This document shows, one piece after another, positions 44,362-53,000 of a DNA stretch of 64,000 nucleotides. The notes beneath the pieces were generated by a model. That model ran no database searches. It had not been told where the DNA came from and was given only the letters and a program-made list of their open reading frames with translations. Made by a program: the position numbers and the translations under genes. The stretch comes from CAXBBB01 sp963815505. Its GTDB lineage: Bacteria > Bacteroidota > Rhodothermia > Rhodothermales > BA12. The stretch spans positions 186,001-250,000 of the forward strand of contig CAWFGU010000014.1 of the NCBI GenBank assembly GCA_963815505.1. The letters are read 5' to 3'. Each line of letters begins with the position of its first letter. Position 1 is the stretch's first letter.

Positions 44362-45711
44362 TTACGCGTGGAGCGTGCGGAACAGGCTGCTGATGCGGAG
44401 CGCCATCTCGAGCGCCTGCTCGGCGTTGAGGCGCGGATCGACCTGGGAGCGGTAGGCGCGGTGGAGGTCGGCGTCGGCCAGTCCGCGCGCGCCGCCGGTG
44501 CATTCGGTCACGTCCTCGCCCGTCAGCTCGAGGTGGACGCCTCCGAGCCGCGAGTCGTGGGCGGCGTGGATACGGACCGACTGGTCGACTTCGGACAGGA
44601 TGTCGTCGAATCGGCGCGTTTTGTGCCCTTCGGCCGTTGTGCGCGTGTTACCGTGCATCGGGTCGGACACCCACAGGACGGTCCGGCCTTCCTTGCGAAC
44701 GGTTTCGATCAAGCCGGGCAGCGTGTCCTCGACACCATCGACGCCCATCCGCACGATCAGTGTCAGCCGCCCCGGCTCGTCGTTGGGATCGAGCGTGTTC
44801 ATCAGGTCGCGCAGCCAGGAGGGCGTCATGCCCGGACCGATTTTGACGGCGATCGGGTTGGCGATTTCGGTCATGTAGGCCACATGCGCCTGGTCGACGG
44901 CGGCCGTCCGCATGCCGATCCAGGGGAAATGGGTGCCCAGGTTGTACGGCTCCTCGCGGCGCGGGACGGTCCGCGTCAACGCTTCCTCGAACTTGAGCAG
45001 CAGGGCTTCGTGAGACGTGTAAAACTCGACGCGCTCCAAGTCATGCAGGTTGGCGCTGGTGAGCGTGCCGACAAATTCCAAGCCCTCCCGAATGCTGCGT
45101 ACGATGCGGTCGTAGGCGTCGGCGTGCCCCGAATCACCCGCCCAGCGCAGATTCCAATACTCGGGGTGGTGCATGTTGGCGAATCCACCCTCGCTCAGCG
45201 CCCGGATGAAGTTGAGCGTCAGCGCGGATTTGTAGTAGGCGCGCAGCAACCGGTCGGGGTCGGGAATGCGATCCTCGGGTGTGAAGTCCGGCCCGTTGAT
45301 AATGTCGCCGCGGTAGGACGGCAGCGTCACGTCGCCTCGCACCTCATCGTCGGACGAGCGCGGTTTGGCGTACTGCCCCGCCACGCGCCCGACGCGGACA
45401 ACGGGTTTGCGCAGGCCGTGGACGAGCACCAGGCTCATCTGCATCAGCACTTTGAGGCGGCTCGTGATGATCTCGTCGCGGCACTCCGCAAAGCTCTCGG
45501 CGCAGTCGCCTCCCTGCAGCAAGAAGCGCTTACCCGCGGCGGCCTCGGCGAGGTGCCCCTTCAAGCGGCGGATTTCCCACGACGTGACGAGGGGCGGTAG
45601 GCTGCGAAGATGCGCCAGCACGCGGTCGAGGTCAGTGGCGTCCGGATACGTCGGCTGCTGGAGAGCGGGGCGGTCGGCCCAGGTGGCGGCCTTGGCTGCG
45701 GTGTCGGTCAT
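44362..45711 (-). CDS. aroF: 3-deoxy-7-phosphoheptulonate (DAHP) synthase, class II
   Basis: 449 residues; the start at 45711 was chosen because MTDTAAKAATWADRPALQQP matches family N-termini, while upstream sequence is Ser/Pro-rich filler. Class II signatures: RFLLQGGDCAESFAECRDEI, VVRVGRVAGQYAKPRSSDDE, LPSYRGDIINGPDFTPEDRI, MHHPEYWNLRW, RREEPYNLGTHFPWIGMRTA, KIGPGMTPSWLRDLMNTLDP and WVSDPMHGNTRTTAEGHKTR. It condenses phosphoenolpyruvate with erythrose 4-phosphate, the first step of aromatic amino-acid synthesis. Class II (plant-like) enzymes are often feedback-inhibited by Trp and Phe. The gene symbol follows common usage rather than proof of isozyme type. Confidence 0.92.
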   Translation of the reverse strand: MTDTAAKAATWADRPALQQPTYPDATDLDRVLAHLRSLPPLVTSWEIRRLKGHLAEAAAGKRFLLQGGDCAESFAECRDEIITSRLKVLMQMSLVLVHGLRKPVVRVGRVAGQYAKPRSSDDEVRGDVTLPSYRGDIINGPDFTPEDRIPDPDRLLRAYYKSALTLNFIRALSEGGFANMHHPEYWNLRWAGDSGHADAYDRIVRSIREGLEFVGTLTSANLHDLERVEFYTSHEALLLKFEEALTRTVPRREEPYNLGTHFPWIGMRTAAVDQAHVAYMTEIANPIAVKIGPGMTPSWLRDLMNTLDPNDEPGRLTLIVRMGVDGVEDTLPGLIETVRKEGRTVLWVSDPMHGNTRTTAEGHKTRRFDDILSEVDQSVRIHAAHDSRLGGVHLELTGEDVTECTGGARGLADADLHRAYRSQVDPRLNAEQALEMALRISSLFRTLHA

Positions 45712-46043
45712 CGCGCGGATTTGCGGGGAGTTGAGCGGAAAGTAGGGAAGTAGGGGCGCATCTCTCTTCTGCTGCCCAGGCCCGCCCTTCCTCTTGATCG
45801 AAAAGGAGCAAAAGATCCAAGCTGGACTCGCTCCTGCGTACACTGCGCTGCTCGGACTGAAATCGTCCAAGCTGGCCACACCGAGGCGGGATGCATTGTA
45901 CTGCCCGCTCCATGCCTACTTGGTCGGATCGAGATGGGGCCGATCTCCGAGACGTCATGTCCTCATCTCAGACTCGCCTCGGCGCCCGCAGAGAACATCG
46001 GTGACGCACCGATCCGAGCTTCGACGTGCCTTTCCTGAATCCG
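45712..46043. other. Intergenic region, no gene seen
   Basis: 332 bases between the DAHP synthase start and the carboxypeptidase stop. I find no convincing ORF, tRNA, terminator or leader peptide; only a direct repeat of TCCAAGCTGG (about 45816 and 45868). Any DAHP synthase promoter must lie here. Confidence 0.5.
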
Positions 46044-47562
46044 TCACACGCCGTATTTGCGCGCGATGTAGGCGAGCCACGGTTCGGCGGTGAGCGGGCC
46101 ACCTGTGGCGTCGCGCAGGATGCGTTCAGCCCTCTTGGCACGTCCCCAGCGGTGGACGTGCGTGCGCATCCAACCGAGCAACGGGGCGAACTCGCCGCGT
46201 GCCATTTGCTCGTCGAGCGAGCCGTGCGCAGGCGTCAAGTCGCGGTCGCAGGCGTCCCACAGCATCGCCGACATCAGGTTGCCCAGCGCGTACGTCGGGA
46301 AATATCCGATCGTGCCCAGGCTCCAGTGCACGTCTTGGAGCACGCCCTCGGCGTCGCTCGCGGGCCGGATCCCCAGGTAGTTCTCCATCGCATCGTTCCA
46401 GGCCGACGGCAGATCGGCGACCTTCAGCGTGCCCTCGATCAGCGCGAGTCTCCAGTTCCATCCGCAGCATGATGTGCAGGTTGTACGTCACCTCGTCGGC
46501 CTCGACGCGGATGGGCGATGGGGCGACGTGGTTCATCGACGCGTAGAACTCGTCCAGCGTCACACCCGACAGCGCATGGGGGAAAGCAGCCTGAGTCTGA
46601 GGCCAGTAGTGCGACCAGAAGGGACGGCTCCGTCCGACCAGGTTCTCCCACAGCCGCGACTGCGACTCGTGCATCCCGAGTGACGTGCCCTCGGCCAGCG
46701 GTGTCCGCGCGGTTCTCGGATCGACACCCTGCTCATACATCCCGTGCCCCGCCTCGTGCATCGTCGATGAGAAGGCGGACGGGAAATAGTGCGGGTCGAT
46801 GCGCGTCGTGATGCGCACGTCGGTACGGTCGAACGTCGTCGTGAACGGGTGCGCCGACACGTCCTGCCGCCCGCGCGACAAATCGAAGCCGATGTCGGCC
46901 AGCGCCTGCATTCCCAGAACCCACTGCGCGTCGGCGGGGAAGTCGCCACTTACGGCGTCGAGGCCGGGCTGTTTGCGTTCGGACAGGGTCTGGACGATGG
47001 GAACCAACCGTTCGCGCAGATCGCCAAACACCTGCTGGAGCTGAGCCGTCGTCGCGCCGGGTTCGAACTGGTCGAGCAGGGCGTCGTACGGGTGATCCTC
47101 GTAGCCGAGCAGATCTGCCAGTTCTCGGTTGAGAGCGACGATGGTTTCCAGGTGCGGCGCGTAGTGATCGAAGTCGTCGGTCTCGCGTGCGTGTCGCCAG
47201 GCTTCTTTGGCGAGCCCGATGGCCGTTGCTCGTCGGCTCACGAAGTCGGACGACAGCTTCTGCGCGTGTGCGAGATCGCGGGCGGTTTCGCGGATCAGGC
47301 CAGCGTCGAAGATGGCGTCGTCATCGTCTCGCGCTTCCAGTTCGGCCAGCAGCGGTTGGGCATCGGCGACAGCCTGGACGGTTTCGTCGCTCGTCAGCCT
47401 CTCGTGCGCCAGCGTCCGCAGCGTGGCGACCTGGTTCGACCGAGCGGTGTTTGCGGCGGCCGGGAGGTAGGTTTCCTGGTCCCACTCGAGGACGGCTGCT
47501 GCTGCACTGAGGTCGTGAATCGGAGCGAGACAGTTGCGCAGGCGGAGAAGTGGGTCGGGCAT
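46044..47562 (-). CDS. M32 family metallocarboxypeptidase (+1 frameshift at about 46448)
   Basis: About 505 residues after repair, normal for the Taq/PfuCP family. N-terminal helices start RLRNCLAPIHDLSAAAAVLE and WDQETYLPAAA. The zinc site is MHEAGHGMYEQGV (H269, E270, H273), followed by LGMHESQSRLWENLVGRSRP and the family block VTYNLHIMLRMELE. After the shift come IEGTLKVADLPSAWNDAMEN, YLGIRPASDAEGVLQDVHWS and GTIGYFPTYALGNLMSAMLW. It removes C-terminal residues from peptides in the cytoplasm. One surplus base lies right after MELE; removing it gives MELETALIEG or MELELALIEG. Confidence 0.9.
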
Positions 47563-47649
47563 AAAAGTGGCGTCGGATGGAAATGCAAGTCAACGCCCAA
47601 GCCGAGCGGTGGATGCGCGTTGAGATACGAGTGAAGATGCGCGCGCCAG

Positions 47650-47680
47650 TTGACAGCCGCAGGTCATCGGCGTACTTTTG
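47650..47680 (+). promoter_or_regulatory. Strong promoter of tRNA-Thr
   Basis: TTGACA (47650-47655) is followed after 17 bases by TACTTTTG (47673-47680), an exact TAnnTTTG box, and the tRNA begins eight bases later. It combines an E. coli-like -35 element with a Bacteroidetes-type -7 element. Confidence 0.7.
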
Positions 47681-47687
47681 GTGTCCT

Positions 47688-47760
47688 GCCGATATAGCTC
47701 AGTTGGTAGAGCGGTTCATTCGTAATGAACAGGTCAGCGGTTCGAATCCGCTTATCGGCT
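47688..47760 (+). tRNA. tRNA-Thr (anticodon CGT)
   Basis: 73 bases fold into a canonical cloverleaf. The acceptor stem pairs GCCGATA with TATCGGC plus discriminator T. The D arm contains AGTTGGTA; the anticodon stem GTTCA/TGAAC encloses loop TTCGTAA with anticodon CGT; the variable loop is AGGTC; and the T arm is AGCGG TTCGAAT CCGCT. It decodes ACG. The CCA end is not encoded. A terminator follows directly. Confidence 0.96.
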
Positions 47761-47763
47761 CCG

Positions 47764-47796
47764 GCCCCGGTGCGCACGTCGCGCCGGGGCTTTTTT
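47764..47796 (+). terminator. Rho-independent terminator of tRNA-Thr
   Basis: A GC-rich stem (GCCCCGG with CCGGGGC, extended by CGC/GCG around a two-base bulge) ends in six Ts at 47791-47796. It separates the tRNA from the methyltransferase gene 25 bases on. Confidence 0.85.
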
Positions 47797-47820
47797 CGTC
47801 TCAGCATCCCTGCCTTCGCC

Positions 47821-48586
47821 ATGTCCGACCTCGACTACCAGGAAGCCGTCCTCGCTGGGCGCAACGCCGTGCGCGAAATCGTCGAGCGCGATCCGGGCCG
47901 AGTCGAGCGGATCTACCTGCAAAACGACACGGGTACGCTCAAACAGATCGCCGGAATGTCGCGCGCAGCGGGTTTGCAGGTCCAGTTCGTGCCGCAGAAG
48001 CGCTTGAACGCCCTCGCGCCCGGCATCAACCACCAGGGAGCCGTCGCCTTGGTTTCGGCCGTCACCTACGCCGACGCCGACGCGCTCTTCTCGACCATCG
48101 CCCCGACGCTCGACGACGTGAAAGAGCGCACGCCGCTCCTGCTCGCCCTGGACGGATTGGAAGACCCGTTCAACGTCGGTGCCATCCTGCGCAGTGCGGC
48201 GGCGGCGGGCGTGTTGGGCGTGCTCGTGAGCAGTAAAGGAGCTGCCCCCATCGGCGCGACCGCCCTCAAAGCCAGCGCCGGGACCGCACTCCAACTACCC
48301 ATCGCTCGGGTCGACAAAATGGCGACGATGCTCGAAGTCGGCCAAGGAACGCGGCTACTGGATCGTCGGCGCCGAAGGCACGAGCCAGACCGCCCACACC
48401 GCGTGGGACTGGGCGCGCGCGACGATCCTGGTCGTCGGCAGCGAGAAAAACGGCCTGAGCGCATCGGTCGCCAAAGCCTGCGACGGCCTGGTCTCGATCC
48501 CGATGCCCGGAGCCGTCGAAAGCCTCAACGCGAGCGTCGCAGCGGGCGTGCTGCTGTTCGAAGCCGTCCGGCAGCGGATGGATTAA
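47821..48586 (+). CDS. TrmH/SpoU-family RNA 2'-O-methyltransferase (+1 frameshift at about 48338)
   Basis: About 254 residues after repair. The N-terminal substrate-binding domain reads VLAGRNAVREIVERDPGRVE and KRLNALAPGINHQGAVALVS, matching RlmB-type enzymes. The SPOUT domain has LLLALDGLEDPFNVGAILRS, GATALKASAGTALQLPIARV and, after the shift, ATILVVGSEKNGLSASVAKA and VSIPMPGAVESLNASVAAGV, which form the knotted SAM site. The enzyme methylates a ribose 2'-OH in 23S rRNA or tRNA; RlmB (G2251) is the likeliest but unproven. Removing the T at 48338 gives MLEAAKERGYWIVGAEGTSQ. Its stop overlaps a convergent small gene. Confidence 0.9.
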
Positions 48587-48819
48587 GGTGCGAAGATCTG
48601 GACGAAGCGGTTGACCCTGGGAGCGAGGACGTAGGCCAAACCACCGCTAGCGCCATCAGAAACTTCGAGTGTGAGAACATTACGTCCTTCAAAAGTGCGG
48701 AAGAACTTATTTGCGGCTCGTGACGCTGCATTTTCGTCATAACCCATTCGCTTGAAGTGCTCCTTCGCATTATAAGTCCAGTTCTCGTCTATCCACGGGC
48801 GTGGATCTTCTTGCGCCAT
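48583..48819 (-). CDS. Small conserved-looking hypothetical protein
   Basis: 78 residues from ATG 48819: MAQEDPRPWIDENWTYNAKE, HFKRMGYDENAASRAANKFF and RTFEGRNVLTLEVSDGASGG, ending in a hydrophobic strand (RVNRFVQIFAP). It is soluble, with no signal peptide or known motif. It lies 7 bases downstream of the lipoprotein gene on the same strand, so the two form a small operon; their base composition is somewhat less GC-rich than that of their neighbours. Confidence 0.5.
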   Translation of the reverse strand: MAQEDPRPWIDENWTYNAKEHFKRMGYDENAASRAANKFFRTFEGRNVLTLEVSDGASGGLAYVLAPRVNRFVQIFAP

Positions 48820-48826
48820 AAGCGTG

Positions 48827-49235
48827 TCAGTATGTAGCGCATTCGCATGGCTTATTGTTAGAAACTGCCTTTTGACACGCCGCAATATCCTCTGGGGCGC
48901 TGCTGTCCTCCGTGCAGTAGTAGTGTGCTCCATCTGTCATGGATTTCGCAAAGAATAGAGTGTCGCCGTACGAAACAATCGCCGTCGTGTAGTCGAGCGG
49001 CTCGTCCCACGAGATCGCCGCGTACGTGAAACGAGACCTGCGCCATCCGGCCTTCCAGGTTGACCGGGATCGTGCGGAAGATCGTCGTGTCGACGCCGAG
49101 CGGTGCGGGTTCTTCGGCAAGGGTCGCTATCGTGTCGCGGACGACTTCGAGCGTACCGAGGGGAGCGAGCGGCGCATCCTGTTCGGCGGGTCCGCAGGCG
49201 GCGAGCAGGAGCGCGAGGGGCAGGAGGCGATGCAT
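48827..49235 (-). CDS. Small lipoprotein (+1 frameshift at 49029-49031)
   Basis: About 135 residues after repair. The first frame starts MHRLLPLALLLAACGPAEQD, a lipoprotein signal with lipobox LAAC, then TLEVVRDTIATLAEEPAPLG and EGRMAQVSF. The +1 frame continues TYAAISWDEPLDYTTAIVSY, GDTLFFAKSMTDGAHYYCTE and DIAACQKAVSNNKPCECATY. Removing one T of the coding TTT (AAA at 49029-49031 on the + strand) gives MAQVSFTYAAISWDEPLDY. Four cysteines in the C-terminal half could form disulfides in the periplasm. No family is recognised. Confidence 0.55.
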
Positions 49236-49260
49236 CGGCGAAGTGGAGGGTATGGGTGGG

Positions 49261-49554
49261 CTACTGCTCGCGCCGTTCAGGTTTCTTGCGGTAGCTGTTG
49301 GCGTGCAGGTCCTCGCCCGCGCTGAGCCGCTGGGCGGCGCGCCAGAACACGTAGCCGCAGCCCAGCATACCCGCGCCGACGAACAGGGCCAGCGGAATCC
49401 AGTAGGGGACCGCCTCGCCGTACTTACCGAACTGCCGCGCCTGGGCCGGATGCAGCACGACCTGGGCGCCCAGCCAGACCGCCGAGATTACGCCCGCGAT
49501 CGCCACTACGACGGCCGAGATGCGGAGCAGGCGAAGCGGTCGGTCGGTGTCCAT
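49261..49554 (-). CDS. Two-helix membrane protein downstream of hisF
   Basis: 97 residues from ATG 49554, two bases after the hisF stop codon. It has two hydrophobic helices (RISAVVVAIAGVISAVWLGA, and IPLALFVGAGMLGCGYVFW) separated by a short loop with HPAQARQFGKYGEAVPYW, and a basic C-terminus (NSYRKKPERREQ). It reads as a cotranscribed small inner-membrane protein with no evident link to histidine synthesis. Confidence 0.65.
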   Translation of the reverse strand: MDTDRPLRLLRISAVVVAIAGVISAVWLGAQVVLHPAQARQFGKYGEAVPYWIPLALFVGAGMLGCGYVFWRAAQRLSAGEDLHANSYRKKPERREQ

Positions 49555-49556
49555 CG

Positions 49557-50339
49557 TCAGGCGGGGAGCAGGTCGGCGGCGAGGTCGCGGACGGCGATGC
49601 CGCGCGCGCGCAGGTGGTCCTTGGCGTCGGCGACGGTGTGTTCGCGAAAGTGGAAGATCGAGGCGGCGAGGACGGCGTCGGCCCTTCCGTGCTGCAGACC
49701 ATCGGCCAGGTGGTCGAGCGTTCCGGCTCCGCCCGAGGCGATGACGGGGATCGAGACGGCGTCGCTCAGGCGGTTGAGCAGGGCGATGTCGTAGCCCGCC
49801 TTGGTGCCGTCGCGGTCCATGCTGGTGACGAGCAGTTCGCCCGCGCCTCGGCGCTCGGCCTCGACCGCCCACCCCAGAGCGTCGATGTCGGTCGGCTTGC
49901 GGCCGCCGTGGGTGAAGACCTCCCATCGGCCTTCGCTGACCTGCTTGGCGTCGATGGCGACGACGATGCACTGCGATCCGAACTCTCGTGCGCCCTCGCT
50001 GATCAGTTCGGGCGTCCGCAGGGCGGCGGAGTTGAGCGACACCTTGTCGGCTCCGGCGTGCAGCATAGCGCGGATGTCTTCGAGGGTGCGTAGGCCGCCG
50101 CCTACTGTCAGCGGGATGAACACCTGGTCGGCCGCTCGGCGCACGACGTGGTGCATGATGCCTCTGTTCTCGTGCGTCGCCGTGATGTCGAGGAAGACCA
50201 ACTCGTCGGCGCCCGACTCGTCGTAGAAGCGGGCCTGCTCGACCGGGTCGCCTGCATCGACTAAATCGACGAAGTTGACGCCTTTGACGACGCGTCCGTT
50301 GGCTACGTCGAGGCAGGGAATGATGCGCTTGGCGGTCAT
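49557..50339 (-). CDS. hisF: Imidazole glycerol phosphate synthase cyclase subunit HisF
   Basis: 260 residues, standard length. Motifs: AKRIIPCLDVANGRVVKGVN with catalytic Asp, LVFLDITATHENRG, IPLTVGGGLRTLEDIRAMLH, GADKVSLNSAAL, CIVVAIDAK, LLVTSMDRDGTKAGYD with the second catalytic Asp, and IPVIASGGAGTLDHLADGLQ. It uses ammonia channelled from HisH to turn PRFAR into imidazole glycerol phosphate plus AICAR. The start overlaps the hisA stop by four bases, so translation is probably coupled. Confidence 0.97.
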   Translation of the reverse strand: MTAKRIIPCLDVANGRVVKGVNFVDLVDAGDPVEQARFYDESGADELVFLDITATHENRGIMHHVVRRAADQVFIPLTVGGGLRTLEDIRAMLHAGADKVSLNSAALRTPELISEGAREFGSQCIVVAIDAKQVSEGRWEVFTHGGRKPTDIDALGWAVEAERRGAGELLVTSMDRDGTKAGYDIALLNRLSDAVSIPVIASGGAGTLDHLADGLQHGRADAVLAASIFHFREHTVADAKDHLRARGIAVRDLAADLLPA

Positions 50340-51136
50340 GCGTCGGCTCGTTCGGCAAGAGAGGCGGTCGAGAAGCAATCGGTGTCGACGCCTTCCTTCT
50401 CGTGCCAGCACCAGAAGCGCTGGCAGGGAAACTTGTTTTCGTAGAGCGCCTTGCCGACGACGACGGAGTCGACCCGTACGTCGGCCAGTGTCTCGAGCGC
50501 GAGCAGGTCGCGGTAGCCACCGACGCCGCCCGACGCCGTGATCCGGGCCGTCGTGAGTTGCCGTCCGAGTTCGCGGTACGCTTCGAGGTTGGGACCGGCC
50601 AGCGTGCCGTCGCGTGAGATGTCGGTGTAGATGAAGCGTGTGCAGCCTCGTTTTTCCATGTCGAGCGCCAGATCGACCGCGTCGACGCCGCTCGCCTCGA
50701 GCCAGCCGGCCAGCTTGACCTCGCCGTTCTTGGCGTCGATGCCGACGACTACTTTGCTCGCCCCGAATCGCCCCACGCATTCGTCGACCAGATCCGGATT
50801 GCGAACGGCTGCCGTCCCCAGGATTACGCGTGCCACGCCCAGTTCAAGCGCGTGCTCCACGTCCTCCATCGTCCGGATGCCACCGCCGACCTGGACCGGC
50901 ACGTCGAGTTTACGCGCGATCCGGGCGATCACGTCGCGGTTGTCGGCGCGGTCCTCGCTGCCGCCGCGCGCCGCGTCGAGGTCGACGACGTGCAGCACTT
51001 TGGCGTTCATCACGCGCCAAAGACACGCCATCTCGACAGGGTCTTCGAAGTAAACGGTCTCGCGCTCGTACGACCCCTGATGGAGCCGCACGCAGCGACC
51101 TCCGCGTAGGTCGATGGCTGGAATGACGAGGAGCAT
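50336..51136 (-). CDS. hisA: ProFAR isomerase HisA
   Basis: 266 residues. The TIM barrel opens MLLVIPAIDLRGGRCVRLHQ (catalytic Asp) and includes VLHVVDLDAARGG, VPVQVGGGIRTMEDVEHALE, VILGTAAVRNPDLVDECVGR, VVVGIDAKNGEVKLAGWLEA, FIYTDISRDGTLAGPNLEAY (second catalytic Asp) and ITASGGVGGYRDLLALE. It opens the ribose of ProFAR in histidine synthesis. The C-terminus (about 240-266) is longer than usual (CWHEKEGVDTDCFSTASLAE). It lies ten bases after hisH and overlaps hisF. Confidence 0.96.
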   Translation of the reverse strand: MLLVIPAIDLRGGRCVRLHQGSYERETVYFEDPVEMACLWRVMNAKVLHVVDLDAARGGSEDRADNRDVIARIARKLDVPVQVGGGIRTMEDVEHALELGVARVILGTAAVRNPDLVDECVGRFGASKVVVGIDAKNGEVKLAGWLEASGVDAVDLALDMEKRGCTRFIYTDISRDGTLAGPNLEAYRELGRQLTTARITASGGVGGYRDLLALETLADVRVDSVVVGKALYENKFPCQRFWCWHEKEGVDTDCFSTASLAERADA

Positions 51137-51145
51137 CGGTGCGGA

Positions 51146-51796
51146 TTAAAGCGGGAGGGAGGCGAAGTTCTTGAGCAGCCGAAGTCCGGCGTGCTGGCTC
51201 TTCTCGGGGTGGAACTGCACGCCGAACACGCGCTCGCGCCCGACGACGGCCGGAAAGCGCTCGCCGTAGGTCGCCCATCCGAGCACGTCGGAGTCGTCGT
51301 CGGGAGCGGCATGGTAGCTGTGAACGAAGTAGTAGTGCGGAGCGGTGTCCGCGTCGCCGCCCAGCCCGTCGAGCAGCGGTGAATCGGTCGAGGCGACCCG
51401 GCTCCATCCCATGTGGGGCACCTTCAAGCGGCGCGGTTGCCCGTCGCCGTGCGACTCGGTGAGCCCGGGCGCAAAGCGGACGACGCGCCCGGGCAGCAAA
51501 CCCAGGCCGGGTGTAACGCCCATTTCCTCGCTCGCGTCGAAGAGCAGTTGCATTCCGACGCAGATCCCGAGTAGCGGCGTTCCGGACTGCACGGCGTCCA
51601 GGATGGGGCGGACGAGTTCGAGCCGATCCAGTTCGCTCCGGCAGGCCCCAAACGCGCCGACGCCCGGAAGCGCCAGCCGCTCGGCCTGGGCGATGCGATC
51701 AGGATCGTCGGTCCGCAGCACGTCGACACCGACGGCGTTGAACGCCTTTTCGATCGAGCGCAGGTTGCCGATGCCGTAGTCGATGAGCGTGATCAT
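51146..51796 (-). CDS. hisH: Imidazole glycerol phosphate synthase glutaminase subunit HisH
   Basis: 216 residues from ATG 51796, which directly precedes ITLIDYGIGNLRSIEKAFNA. Glutamine amidotransferase motifs: LALPGVGAFGACRSEL, PLLGICVGMQLLFDASEEMG (catalytic Cys), VPHMGWSRV, YYFVHSYH and VFGVQFHPEKSQHAGLRLLK (catalytic His and Glu). It feeds ammonia to HisF. The frame is open further upstream, but that extension has no family match. Confidence 0.96.
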   Translation of the reverse strand: MITLIDYGIGNLRSIEKAFNAVGVDVLRTDDPDRIAQAERLALPGVGAFGACRSELDRLELVRPILDAVQSGTPLLGICVGMQLLFDASEEMGVTPGLGLLPGRVVRFAPGLTESHGDGQPRRLKVPHMGWSRVASTDSPLLDGLGGDADTAPHYYFVHSYHAAPDDDSDVLGWATYGERFPAVVGRERVFGVQFHPEKSQHAGLRLLKNFASLPL

Positions 51797-51875
51797 GGGC
51801 GCCTGAGGCGAGAGAAAAACAGCCGGTCCGTACCCGCGACAACTACAGCGGTTCGGGAAGCGCGCGTGAGTCGCG

Positions 51876-52490
51876 TCACAACGCTTCTTTCGTCGAGGGC
51901 AAGCGGTCGCCATCAGGGTTACGCGCAACGGCTACGCGGAGCGCCCGAGCGACGGCCTTGAAAATCGCCTCGACCTGGTGGTGCGCATTCGTCCCACGGA
52001 GCAAATCGACATGCAGGTTCATCCGTGCCTGCTCGGCCATCGAGTAGAAGAAGTGCGACACCATCTCGGTCGACAGGTCGCCGACGGTGGGGCGCGAAAA
52101 CTCGGCGTCGAAGACCAAATAGAATCGTCCCGACAGATCGACGACGGCGCGGGCGAGCGCTTCGTCCATCGGCACGTAGGCGTGCCCGTAGCGCGCGACG
52201 TAGGCCTTGTCGCCCAGCGCCTCGCGGAGCGCCTGTCCGAGCGCGATGCCGACATCCTCAGTCGTGTGGTGATCGTCGACGTGCAGGTCTCCGTCGCACG
52301 TCGCGTCGAGTCCGAATCCGCCGTGGCGCGCGAACAGGTCGAGCATGTGGTCGAGAAAGCCGACGCCTGTCTTGTTCGAGTAGCCGCGCTCGTTGTCCGT
52401 CCGCGGATCGAGGCGGAGGGTGACGCGCACGTCGGTTTCGGCCGTCTTGCGGTGAACGGTAGCCTGTCGGGGAGCGAGCGAGTCGGACAT
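51876..52490 (-). CDS. hisB: Imidazoleglycerol-phosphate dehydratase HisB
   Basis: 204 residues, the monofunctional dehydratase without a histidinol-phosphatase domain. Motifs: GVGFLDHMLDLFARHGGFGL, GDLHVDDHHTTEDVGIALGQ (manganese ligands), VPMDEALARAVVDLSGR and RGTNAHHQVEAIFKAVARAL (second metal cluster). It dehydrates imidazole glycerol phosphate to imidazole acetol phosphate. It is the first gene of the hisBHAF operon on the minus strand, separated from hisH by 79 bases. The other his genes are not in the window. Confidence 0.96.
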   Translation of the reverse strand: MSDSLAPRQATVHRKTAETDVRVTLRLDPRTDNERGYSNKTGVGFLDHMLDLFARHGGFGLDATCDGDLHVDDHHTTEDVGIALGQALREALGDKAYVARYGHAYVPMDEALARAVVDLSGRFYLVFDAEFSRPTVGDLSTEMVSHFFYSMAEQARMNLHVDLLRGTNAHHQVEAIFKAVARALRVAVARNPDGDRLPSTKEAL

Positions 52491-52635
52491 CGGTGGTGCG
52501 AGGTGGGAATGCGGAAACTACGGGCAACCCGTGTGCCGTAACGGGTTGTTTGCATAAACCCCAGCGATCCCGCATATTTATGGGCGACATCAATCGGGCG
52601 CCGCGTGCGCCATTCCCTCCGATCTGCCGTTCCCC

Positions 52636-52857
52636 ATGCTTGTTCTCTGCTCCTTTTTCAGCGCCGGAAGCCGCGCGTTGATCCTTCTTTTGTCCGCCGC
52701 TGCGCTGTTCTTCGTTACGTACGCCGTCGGTCTCCACGAAACCGTAATGCAGGTGGTCGCGGCCGGATACGCGCTGGCCTTTGGAGCGTGCGCGTGGCGG
52801 CAAGCTCAGGCGAGGCAAGCCCGAGTGGAAGAGCAGACGGCGCGCGAAGCAGCCTGA
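52636..52857 (+). CDS. Small two-helix membrane protein
   Basis: 73 residues: MLVLCSFFSAGSRALILLLS, then AAALFFVTYAVGLHETVMQV and VAAGYALAFGACAWRQAQAR, ending in a charged helix (QARVEEQTAREAA). There are two TM helices. It resembles many short uncharacterised membrane peptides. TATTTATG at about 52574 could be its -7 element. It is followed by an exceptionally strong hairpin terminator. Confidence 0.5.
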   Translation: MLVLCSFFSAGSRALILLLSAAALFFVTYAVGLHETVMQVVAAGYALAFGACAWRQAQARQARVEEQTAREAA

Positions 52858-52940
52858 CAGTCGCCGCGTCACCGTCGAACCGTTGACCTAGCCAGGCGGC
52901 TGCTCGTTTCTGTTCGGCCAAGACTTTACCCGCTTGCTTG

Positions 52941-52992
52941 AAAATCCGATAGGGCCTCTAGCACATGACTGCTAGAGGCCCTATCGGATTTT
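52941..52992. terminator. Perfect 23-bp hairpin, bidirectional terminator
   Basis: Arms 52941-52963 and 52970-52992 are perfectly complementary with a 6-base loop. The left arm starts with four As and the right arm ends in TTTT followed by a fifth T, so it serves both strands. It lies between the small membrane protein gene and the convergent T9SS amidase gene, which begins its stop at 53001. Confidence 0.9.
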
Positions 52993-53000
52993 TCGAACGT

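Noticed and set aside
45816..45877. Direct repeat TCCAAGCTGG upstream of DAHP synthase
   Set aside because: Only ten bases, two copies, no symmetry or regulator context; compatible with chance.
49261..50520. Long minus-strand frame covering hisF and part of hisA
   Set aside because: Only its last 97 codons, after the ATG at 49554, look coding; the rest overlaps hisF and hisA in another frame and is Arg-rich.
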